This document shows positions 1-9,241 of a stretch of 41,509 nt of DNA, piece by piece. A program made the translations under genes and the position numbers. The stretch is taken from assembly GCA_019648995.1 (NCBI GenBank), contig BLXT01003184.1, forward strand, positions 252,786 through 294,294, read 5' to 3'. Source of the stretch: Plakobranchus ocellatus. Lineage: Eukaryota; Mollusca; Gastropoda; Plakobranchidae. The notes under the pieces are model-generated. The model was not told the DNA's origin. It was given only the letters and a program-made list of their open reading frames with translations, and made no database searches. Within the stretch, counting starts at the first letter, position 1; the number at the start of each line of letters is the position of its first letter.

Positions 1-42
1 CCCCCCCCCCCCCCCCCAAAAAAAAAGGGGGGGGGGGGGGGG
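1..42. repeat. C17-A9-G16 homopolymer foldback
   Basis: The window opens with 17 C, then 9 A, then 16 G. The C and G blocks are fully complementary, so this is a perfect 16-bp stem with an A9 loop. Natural DNA rarely has this arrangement. It may be an assembly or library artefact at a contig end, but that is inference. Confidence 0.9.
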
Positions 43-299
43 TGAGGAAGGGTCGTTTGCATACCTGAGATAGCAATTTCTTCACCTTGTACCTAAGGTT
101 CAATGTACCATTTTCTGTTTCGCGCCTTAATAACGAAAGATGCTCCTCAACCTCAGCCGCTAAAGATAGTCACCCATCCTCGGCTTCCGGTTTCAAAATA
201 ATTTACCAAGCTTATAAACATCAGCAGTTAATAAAATGCTCTTATGGGGAGGCGACATGTTGCCTTGCTGCAAATTTCACAACTGTGTTGTAAACTGAA
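43..299. other. No recognisable feature
   Basis: Mixed-composition sequence without a recognisable domain. The + strand reading at 87-293 is open but resembles nothing I know. It may be the degenerate upstream part of the adjoining gypsy-like relic. Confidence 0.4.
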
Positions 300-1720
300 T
301 GGGAAGGAAGCATTATGCCACGTGAAATTGCATGACTTATCATCACACTTTAAGACCATGATCAAACCATTGACGAAGATTTCTTTTTGATCTTTCGGTG
401 AGCAGCGATATCTGCCAAATATGCCTTAGACGCAATGGGTGGATGCTATAAACATGGCTCATGACATTGCTATCCTTGGTACTTCACAGCACGATCGTGA
501 CAAAAATATGAACGAGCTACTGACGATATGAAAAGAGAAAAAGCATCTAAAGCAATGACATGTCTTAAGAAGATAGAAATAGACTTTACGACCGCATTAT
601 TTACTCTCATGGCTTTAAATCTGACCCAAAGAAAGTACATGTACCAGCCATCGTCGAGATGCCAGTGCCCAAAGGTATTGCTCGAGTGAGAAGATTTCGC
701 AATATCATACAAGATTTTGTTCGATTTACCCCTTAACTATTCACACCAGTCGAGCCACCAAGAACATTGATTAGGAAAAATCCAAGCTTATATGGACAAG
801 AGAATATCGATTAAAAAAAATTCCGCGTCGAAACAGAAAGTCAGAGAAACCACCGTTTTCGACTACTGCAATACCAGCAAGCCTCTATCATTGCAAGTAG
901 GTAGCAGAATTGATGCAATATGTGGCATTCTACTTCAAGAAGAGAAAAGATTTAGTTTAGCCCCCTCAAATATGAATGCTTGACAAGATTACTCGGAAGC
1001 CTATGCTGAAACCTTACCGTGACATTCAAATATATAAGATAACCAACTCTTACTGGAAGGCGAAGGTGCAAGGGGAAAAAAAAGAAAAGTGTGAGTGTGT
1101 AGGAGGGAGAGTATGATCTCTATGGCAACAAGAAAGGAAATCAAAGAGAGACTTCCTTGTGTTCTCTTGGTCATGATTCGATGATAAGAAGGGCTGGAGA
1201 GATAGTTTACTGGCCTGGAACAAACAAAGTTCCAATGGAACTGACTGAGGCTTGTGTCGCTTGTAAAATGCACAAGTCACTCAATCAGAGGATCTACCTC
1301 TACCACTTGAAGAGGGTTAAGCATCATATGCATAACAAAAAGTCGGATTCATCTGTTTAAATGTTCAGACCGTTACAACCTCATCTGCGTCAATAGTTGA
1401 AAAAAAAAAAACCAACCCAACATGAAATTAGTAACAAACACAGACAATAACAAAGCTCAAGCTGCAGCCTGTCGGATAGGGCATTCCTAATGAAATAATT
1501 CCACCAGCGGCTCGCAATTGATATTGTTGAAGTTCAATCAGTTCACTAAACAGTGAAACATAACCTCAAACCGTTGTCACATGGGAGCTATCAATTCAAC
1601 ATTAACTCCGAATTAGCCGCCATGCCATCAAGCGTCTTATGAGGCGAGCCTGAGACGCAAACACCAATCTCTATAAAGGTCTGCTCGAGATAAGATACAT
1701 TTTTAGGGTGCGTCCAGGGT
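300..1720 (+). pseudogene. Decayed Ty3/gypsy-type LTR retrotransposon pol
   Basis: Fragments of pol appear in the expected order but in shifting frames with stops. Around 440-520 a reading with HDIAILG recalls the region around the RT YxDD box. At 655-725 EMPVPKGIARVRRF matches the segment after RT. At 860-960 VFDYCNTSKPLSLQV followed by GILLQEE matches the start of RNase H. At 1157-1300 RRAGEIVYWPG and CVACKMH match the integrase zinc-binding domain. A weaker stretch near 1630-1690 (KRLMRRA then YKGLLEIR) looks like the end of the integrase core. The spacing from RNase H to integrase is short, so internal deletion is likely. No LTRs were seen. The 5' half is well supported; beyond 1330 the assignment is weaker. 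Confidence 0.7.
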
Positions 1721-2660
1721 GCAGCAAGCATTTCGCCTCAAATTAACCAGCTGCAAGCGGCTAATTGCCTGCAAAGCCATAAACTCGGGTCTAGTCTGAC
1801 AGGTAGCCTAAATGAAATCTGCCTTTTAGTCATTCTCCAAGTATAAGAAAGCATGAGCGTGAGAGCACACTGGAGGCAGCTGTTCGCGTGTCCAACTATA
1901 CATGTTTAGAAACACGTTAGTTTCTTTGGTGCTAATGCCGGTTGCGACTCTCGTCTAGTCTAAGCGTCGCACCTATCTTTTGTGTATAACAGCTTGGCCT
2001 TACGTCAGTGGCTCTGTTGGATAAGGTAAAAGGGGTGCCACACATAATTCTTCTGAGCGTTGCCACGCGAACCACGAGGTCAGTCTCTTTACACAAATTA
2101 TCAGGCTTGCTGGCAGTTGGGTAAAGTATTGTAACTGCGACACACAATCCGTGACGTCCGTTATTACAAGTCGCGGCGCCTTCACTGCGGATTTTCTCTC
2201 AGTAGTCAGTGCCAGTGCTTTAGCTGCAAACAACTAGAGCTTCGACATCCTTCTTTGACGGCGAATTCTCCTTAGTGTATCTTTCCTTACTGTTAAGGTG
2301 TTTCAGAAAGAAGACTGGAATAGATCTGAGGAACGAAAAATGAAGGCGAATCGCTGTGTGAATAACAAGAAGTACCCCCGCGATGTTTCATGAAAACACA
2401 AGAAAAATGTTGAATTTCGGATAAGGAAAAACTGTTGTTATTTCCACAACCCAATCTAGCGGAGTGCCTCTTTAATTTACACACCAAATTCCTCTTTTTC
2501 TGTTTTTATCGAGATCGAAGCACATAATGAACACACAATTTAAAACACCCTCGTTGAAGATGATGAGGGCACACTCCTGCGACATCACTGCAGGAGGTTT
2601 TGTCTAGTATTAGGCTTTTTAATTAGAAGGCTATGTATACGGACACCATAGACTCAAGCT
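1721..2660. other. No gene; contains one copy of a short dispersed repeat
   Basis: Short unconvincing open frames only, on both strands. At about 2135-2185 lies a roughly 50-bp segment (ctgcgacacacaatcc and onward) that recurs in diverged form at 4632-4684. The rest shows nothing recognisable. Confidence 0.5.
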
Positions 2661-2666
2661 GTCAAT

Positions 2667-2966
2667 ATGCAAACATCGGCACACCAACCAAGGTTCGTCT
2701 CTTCGGTTTCGTTTCGGAAGAGAGACGAAGCTGGGACACAACAATTTTCTAACTCTCTCCCCATATGTTTTGGTGACATTAGCGCCCGGGCGGACATGAA
2801 ATCGCCAGTGCGAGGTGCCACATTATCGTCTTCCAACAGGCCCGCCGCTTCTACTCTTGGTTGTCAAAATATAGGCACCAGGAATGTGGTAAGAACCAAA
2901 AGCACAGACGGTGAACTGGATGAAGCTGAAGAATTTTGTGATAAAAAAGAATCAACAACCTTTTAG
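2667..2966 (+). pseudogene. Possible 5' endonuclease start of a non-LTR retrotransposon
   Basis: A 99-codon open reading ends at 2966. Near its C-terminus it reads IGTRNVVRT, followed by GELDEAEEF. This recalls the GTWNVRT motif that begins the apurinic-type endonuclease of RTE/CR1-like LINEs, with the catalytic-region Asn kept and Trp replaced. A non-LTR RT relic lies about 600 bp downstream on the same strand, so the two may be one internally deleted element. The first 60 residues are unassigned. Confidence 0.35.
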
Positions 2967-3559
2967 TTTAAGTATTATTATTATTGTCTGGCAGTGGAGA
3001 ATACATTCGTCACAAGTTCTAGGACAAAACCAGTTTTGTTTTATTTTTGGTTTGCTTTTATCTAGTGAGAAAAAAAAATTGGTATAATGTTTTCGCTAAA
3101 TGCATATAAGAAGTAGTGACATTAGATAAAGTCAAAACACAGTAATTTAATTATAAGGCATCTTAATGCATCATTGTGTATTCAAGAGCAAATTTTTCTA
3201 AGAAAGAGGAAAGGGTGTACTGGTCCATTTTTCCGTTTTGAAAATACCAAGATAAATTTTTAAGTTAGGTGGACTACAAATAGGAGGAATTCTTTCTTTG
3301 AGATCACTGCGTGCATGTCCGCTATGATGATTTATTTTACATCTTACATAAAAAATGAGTAAGGTCTCAAATTTCTCAGACGAAAAGGAGACCAACAGAG
3401 CAATGAGTATATTATTTTCATCTTTGAGCTTTGACTGATGTTCATGTTATTATATAAAACTATGCTCAAACTTCAGAACTATAGCTCTCATAAACCGTGC
3501 GTGCAAAATCTTGTTGATAATCATTATGAATAAGGACTTCAAAGAAAAATAGACAGGGA

Positions 3560-4540
3560 AATTAGCCAAATTCAAGCCGCTTTCAGAAAGAACAAATGAA
3601 CCCAAGACCAAATTTTCAGTCTGCGAATGGTCATGGAAAAGTTCAGAGAAACAAACCAAGAGCTTCACCTCGGATTTATTGACTATACCGAGGCCTTTGA
3701 TTACCAAAACTGATAGAAATCCTGAAAATTTTTAACAGCCACTACAAAATCGTCAACTTATTACTAAATCTGTATAAAAAACAAGAAACAGCTGTGAGAT
3801 TGACAAAATAAGGGTATGGCAGGGTTGCATTCTTTCACCTGCTCTTTTTAGTTTTATACCAAATCCATTAAGAGAAGTGGAAGCGGAACATCCCGACAAT
3901 AAATATGCCTATATATTATGTCTATAACATCTCGGACATCTGAAGTACTTAATAATCTAATGCAATCTGTAAAAAACCATGGCCAATAAAAACACTGCTT
4001 CTCAACGCCAAGAAAACAAAAGTGATGGACACAGACAAAAGCGCCTCATCATAAACGGTGAAAAATTAAAGAATGTCAATGAGCTTATTTATCTTGGAGC
4101 AAATGTTGAAGCGAATGGTAAAAATATCTGGGACTTCAAAACTAAAGTAAATGATGTCTCTATGGACAAGCCAATCAGTATAAATAAAATTGAAGAAATT
4201 AAAACAACATATTTCCTATAGCAATTTATGATTGCGAGGCTGGACTTTTGGTAAAACAGATGAAAAGAAAACAGCCTTTGAAATGAAAAGTTATCGAAAA
4301 ATATTAGTAATACCATATCCTGCAAAAAGAACCAACAAAACCGTTTTAGATACCTTGATACCTATTCCTGACCATCATTAAAAAAGCAAAAATGAAATAT
4401 TTTGGGCTTGTAACGATATCGAAAAAACTTGTATGAAGGGTGTTATTGAGGACAGAAGAAGACGCGGCAGATCAAGGAAACCATCAACCCAAGATATCTG
4501 GGCTAGTTGAAAGTGTCGACACGACAGGTGGGTTTACTGA
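3560..4540 (+). pseudogene. Decayed non-LTR retrotransposon, RT and C-terminal part
   Basis: Frame-shifted RT remnants run 5' to 3'. Near 3655-3690 the reading LGFIDYTEAFD matches the RT block that normally reads DFxKAFD. Near 3810-3850 MAGLHSF and GCILSPALFSF match the QGC-LSP-LF block. At 3979-4220 INGEKLKNVNELIYLGANVE matches the C-terminal YLG block. Near 4255-4300 the reading TAFEMKSYRKIL and near 4390-4490 the reading GVIEDRRRRGRSRK match the conserved 3' part, which ends in a GRGR-type basic motif. Many stops and frame shifts show the element is dead. This family is distinct from the LINE copies near 22.5 and 38 kb. Confidence 0.75.
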
Positions 4541-4776
4541 TACTGAGGGCAACACTTTACGTGTCCAATTATACGTCTTTGGAAATACTAAAGTTTATTT
4601 ATTTATTTTTTTTTTTGTAGAGTGTAAAGGCTGCGACGCACAGTCCTTCACGTCAGCTATTGCAAGTCGCGTCGCTTCCAGTAATTGTAAAGCCTTATGG
4701 CGCAGGACAGGGTCGTTGTCTGTGGTCCATGGTTTGGGGGGATCGGGGGATCGGGGGAGGAGGGGGGGGGGGGGNN
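4541..4776 (+). repeat. Short dispersed repeat followed by G-rich tract and 2-base gap
   Basis: At 4632-4684 is the second copy of the roughly 50-bp repeat also found at 2135-2185. It is followed from about 4735 by several G runs, the unit GGGGGATC repeated, and a 13-G run that meets two N at 4775-4776. The G runs satisfy a G-quadruplex pattern on the + strand. Confidence 0.6.
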
Positions 4777-6502
4777 AGGATTCGCCACAATATATTTACT
4801 ATACATACGCACACATATAAACAGCAAAAAGCGCAATAATTCTTAATAAGGTGCATACCTTTCTACGCATCTAGAAAAATCAAATAGACCAAAATTCTGA
4901 TACATTTTATAGTTTTACAACTTGACATACACTATAAACTTTGTGATTACTCTTTCTGGGGGAGGGAGTACAGGATTTTTGGTTTTTCTAGGTAGCCTAG
5001 GCCAAAGAGGAGTAGAAAATAGGCCTAGGCCGAGGACTGAGAAAACACTTCTTTGGCTTAGGCTAAGACTGACTAGGTCTACTAATAAAGCATCCAACCC
5101 ACCCTTTCCTACACTATTTTGCTTAGATTGACGCAATTTCCGGCTAGTTGTGCGCATTTTTTCTGCGCAACTTCTACTACAGGAAAAATCAACATTAGAT
5201 CGAGAGATTTACATCGTCTGCTCCTAGATCTATGACTGTTACGCTGTATCCCTTACTTTATATATTCTTTCACGGATTCCAGGTATAAGGTTTAAAAAAA
5301 AGTTTTTACCTCATTGCCTTTGCAATGCATGACACTAAAGTAAAACCTGTTTTTGGTTGAGGAATTTCCACGGTGTCATAGTCAAAATATTCTTGAATTT
5401 CTTTCATTTTCAATAAGTTGAGAGATTGGCTGAGAGTGATAAAATAAGGACCCATGAGATGATCACAAATTTGTACTCGCCAGGATTGGAGTCTTTAGAC
5501 TAGAATCTAGTATGGATCTATCTGTATCTAGCTCAAGATATCTAGACTAGATTTTCTATGAATCTATCCCAGACGCCTATTCTAGTATTAGATTAGACCT
5601 TTTCATGATCTATCTAATCTAGAATCTAATTTAGATTAGATCTAATCTAAAATAGATCTAGATTCTAGATTTAGATCTAGATCTAGATCTAGACTAGATT
5701 TTCATGAAAGCCAAAGCATGCATGCAAGGATGATCCCTCCACCTATTATTGTTTGCCAATTAAATATTAAGGCGGAAAAAAGTATTTGTACAGTCATCTA
5801 GATCTAGAATCTAGATCTAGATCTAGAGATCAATTTTGAAACGAATTGGACCAGGTTGTTTCAATATTTAATAAAATAAAAGTAGGCAAGAATTGTGAAT
5901 GTGCTCACAAGAAAAGTACATTTATATAAACTGAAAGCGAGACTGCTAACCAACCTGTCATATATTACAGTTACTCAACAGTAAAACCATTTAATGATTT
6001 GGAATTAAAACTATCAAAGCACAAAAAATATCAAGAGATCACCAGTGTTTTATTTCGATATTAATTGCTGCAACAGACCCTATCAACTAAAACTTGTCTG
6101 CCAATTCTAGATGATCATTTCTTATTTCCAAAAATTTAAAAGATAAAAAAAAAGTCACAAGTTTTGGACAAAATTATTTGTAATTATTGGTAATAGACAG
6201 TACGTTTTATAAATTGTCAATGGTTGACTAAAATTGTCTTCATTTTTTTCATTATTATTGGAATACTGCTAGGTCTATGAATGCACTCCTTGCCTATAAT
6301 AAATGAACAATTGTCTACATGATCTTATTAACAATCAAGCATGCTATCTTTCTAAGACTATCCTTTAGTAGCAGATGTGCCCACCAACCAGACATTTCAG
6401 ATTCAGAATTATACCACTAAATGACTTTCATTTATCGAAAAGTACAGACAGTTACTATATTTTAATTTAGTTATGTCCTAAAATGATCCCCAGGTACCTT
6501 CT
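4777..6502. other. Non-coding upstream sequence with TAGATC satellite
   Basis: No protein or RNA gene was recognised. Around 4990-5060 there are several palindromic CCTAGGC cores. From about 5500 to 5700, and again at 5797-5826, the sequence is dominated by imperfect self-complementary TAGATC/ATCTAG units. A first non-coding SHOC2 exon and the promoter may lie here, because the 8847 exon begins with a splice acceptor, but I could not pick one out. Confidence 0.5.
5500..5826. repeat. TAGATC/CTAGATCTAG simple-sequence tract
   Basis: Repeated units of tctagatctagatctag and variants such as agattagatctaat. The core is palindromic, so the tract reads the same on both strands. The densest parts are 5620-5700 and 5797-5826, separated by about 100 bp of unique sequence. 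Confidence 0.85.
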
Positions 6503-7203
6503 TTAACTCTTAATTTACCATATCGCCCGTACTTGAGTTTTACCAAATCGCCCGCCATGGCCCGCTTATATTGGCTTTTAGCATGCACTTTTTCAGAACG
6601 GAACAGAGCCTATTTATTTTTATAGTTTCTGATGCAAGAGAGCTCTATCGGCAGTTGGATAGTTCTAATTTCGTTTGTTGTTTACTGCATGAGAATTGAT
6701 TGAATAGAAGTGGTACAGCGATTTTTTTATAAAATGGCTTTCAATTTCTTAAGCCAGCTTTTACGTCCAGACCCAAAAATGAAGAAGTAGATAACACTGT
6801 TGATGAGGAATAAGGAGATATAGACAATGAAAGTAATACGAGTAATGATGATAGAGGGGTAGGCATTTGAAGATTGGAACAATGGCACTCTAGATCTAGA
6901 TCTAAACCTAGATCTAGAGTTGGGTTAGGACCCAGATTTGGAGGCACAGTCTGATAGGGGTGGTCATTTTTTACTATTTTTTTCCCACAATTTCTTGATA
7001 TAAAAGCATAACATGTTATATATGAGAAGAAAGCTTGTTCATTTCTCCAAAATATGGTGATTTTTAGAATTTTTTAAAACCAATATTTGAATTTATACAA
7101 TTTTTTTCGTGGGACCTGTTATGAAAAAAATTAAGAGTTATGCTCCTTGCATTGGTAATTTGGCTATAGAAATTCTAGAAGGGCCTGGTAAATTAAGAGT
7201 TAA
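6503..7203 (+). mobile_element. TTAA-flanked non-autonomous piggyBac-like element
   Basis: The element at 6507-7199 (693 bp) is bounded by perfect 14-bp terminal inverted repeats, CTCTTAATTTACCA at 6507-6520 and its exact complement TGGTAAATTAAGAG at 7186-7199. Both sides carry TTAA (6503-6506 and 7200-7203), giving an 18-bp perfect palindromic pair including the target site. TTAA duplication is the hallmark of the piggyBac superfamily. Inside are remnants of an acidic reading (EDWNNGT then DLDLNLDLEL at about 6867-6920) built from TAGATC units. It has no intact transposase, so it could only move with a transposase supplied in trans. Confidence 0.75.
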
Positions 7204-8846
7204 CACAGCACACTTTTTTTTAAAACTAAGCATATGTGCGCTTTAGAATTGTGGTTGACAAGGTCTACATGACACTGTTAGCTATGTTTGTTTTTCTCTG
7301 TCAATCACACAATATCTGTGTGCATGTGGATTCTTCCCCCTCCCCCGATCTGTGCAATTCTCCATTCCAGTCAGTTGCTCACATGTTTCATTTCTAAAAT
7401 CTTTGTGAAAGATAAATTTTGTTATTTGGTATGTTGCTCAAAATGATCATAGGTCCAATACTACTACACTAGATATTTTAAAAATGTAGTGATCAATACA
7501 CTTACATCTACCCATGCATAAAGTGAACATTGAAAAAGTCTTTTGCAATCTCCTGTGTTCTCTCTTTAAATAACTTTTTGTAATGTCAGGGAAAAAAATA
7601 TATTCAGGGTCCAGATTAAATAGGGATTACAGAGGTTTGATGCACATGCCATCGATGTGAAAGTAGTCACCACCCCCATTTTTGATTGCCAAATTTTGAT
7701 ATCAATAAAAGCCACTATCATATTAAACATGTGATTGTCAAGCAGGCTAAGGAAAAAATGTTACCTTCAATGAGATTTTTTTATAGAAATATCTTTCTAT
7801 TTTAGAGAAAAAAATTTGAGCACATCACATTTAAGGAATCATTGATGATTATACAGCTCATTCACTTTCAGTGTTTCATTCTGTTATTCATTATCAAAAC
7901 AAAATGTGTATGAACATAAGACTTTTTAAGAAAAGGTAATTTATAAAAGCAAAAACTTTTACAAAAAAAAACAAAAAAACACTTCATTTTTTGGGGGTCC
8001 ATGTCTTCTGATTGTCTTTGTGTTATATTGACATTACATGGAAAGTCCTTTATCTTGAATCTGGATTACGTTGTAGGTAGGGAAGAGAAAATTTAAAACA
8101 TCTTCATCAGTATGATTTTAAGTCATTGCATTGGTTAAGGTCCGATCTTTAAATTAAAGTGCCATCACTTTATTAGAATAAATTATGTGTTTTATAGCGT
8201 AAACCATGTTTTAGTGACTAGTAGGATAAATGTTTGAATGTGAGAAGGTAAAAATTTGAATGAAATGCTCTTATTATTCTCAGAATTATAATTTTTTAGA
8301 GATCACAGATAAAATCCAATTCTGTGTACATAGGAGGCTTTTTACATGAGGTTTAGTTTTATTGAGATTTTAATACATTTGCTGTGACTCTTAAGAGAGC
8401 TGTGGAATTAATACATTTCTCAATAAATATTGTGGTATAAAGGTGTAAAAAAAATAATTACAGTTCTGCATGATAATTTTAAATAATAGAAATGTGAAAA
8501 CTACTCACATCTTTATGTACATAACTTCCTATAGACATTTTTTTTTAAACTCTCTGTAAATGTATGAATTTATAGAAATTGTAACATTTTTATTTTTCAT
8601 TTTAAAAGATTTTGAGTTTAACTCAGTGATGTTAACCTGTATTTTGAATGAATGATTAGTTTTTATGGGATTACTATATGTTTTGTTCACATTGAATTTA
8701 CCTGCTTATGTTTTCAAAAGTATTGTTGTTATTTTTTCAAAGCAATGTACTAATCAGTGCATGCACTTTAGAACTTGCTTGTCATGTGTCCTGAATATTT
8801 CTTTCGAAATTTCCCCTTGATAATTTTGTTTTCCTTTTTCTTACAG
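7204..8846. other. AT-rich non-coding sequence upstream of the first visible exon
   Basis: No coding, RNA or mobile feature was recognised. It ends in a good polypyrimidine tract and acceptor (tttccttttt then cttacag, AG at 8845-8846), so at least its 3' part is an intron following an unseen 5' UTR exon. Confidence 0.55.
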
Positions 8847-9241
8847 AAAGAATCTTGTACGACAGGCTTCAGGATTGCAAGAGGATGTAGCATTCAAACT
8901 CTGTATTAAAGGATCTGAATGTTATCATAAAAAAAAAATCAATATGAGCAAGCGATTTGTTGCTTATCTCAATAATACGGAATCAGTTCTATTTGTTTAA
9001 CTCTTATTCAACCATGTCTTCAAAGAAAGCAACCACCAAGTCTCGTGAAAATTCAGCGGCAGCTGAACGGTTAGCAGATTGGAGAGGAGCTGATAGTTAT
9101 CTAGGCCAAGGTCCTTTGTCATTAGCAGATTCAGATTCTCCTGAGTATGATCGGGGAGCATTTGGTCAGGAACCTCTATTTTATGATGATTTGGATGGAG
9201 CAGTTGATGCCATATCTATTAAAGATGGTCCTGTTGATAAG
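8847..9241 (+). CDS. SHOC2: SHOC2 exon A: 5' UTR plus coding residues 1-76
   Basis: The exon starts after the acceptor cttacag and ends before donor gtgaga, in phase 0. UTR is 8847-9013 and coding sequence 9014-9241. The encoded N-terminus ([13 protein letters not shown], then a Gly/Asp/Ser-rich acidic region with SPEYDRGAF and [12 protein letters not shown]) does not resemble the Lys/Glu-rich vertebrate N-terminus. It is placed in the gene by its open frame, splice signals and matching phase to the next exon, not by homology, so it is less certain than the LRR exons. Confidence 0.75.
8885..9000 (+). promoter_or_regulatory. Three upstream ORFs in the SHOC2 5' UTR
   Basis: The leader holds a minimal ATG-TAG at 8885-8890, a 3-codon ORF at 8919-8930 and an 18-codon ORF at 8944-9000 that stops 13 bases before the main ATG. 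A cluster like this commonly lowers initiation at the main start. Any regulatory effect here is inference. Confidence 0.55.

Noticed and set aside
1001-1280. Minus-strand readings opposite the integrase-like segment
   Set aside because: They are shadows of the Ty3/gypsy pol relic on the + strand.
4915-5157. 80-codon minus-strand reading near the upstream region
   Set aside because: It crosses palindromic CCTAGGC repeats and has no conserved motif.
8957-9013. N-terminal extension of SHOC2 upstream of the 9014 ATG
   Set aside because: The frame is open only back to a TGA at 8945, contains no ATG, and would require a TTG start.
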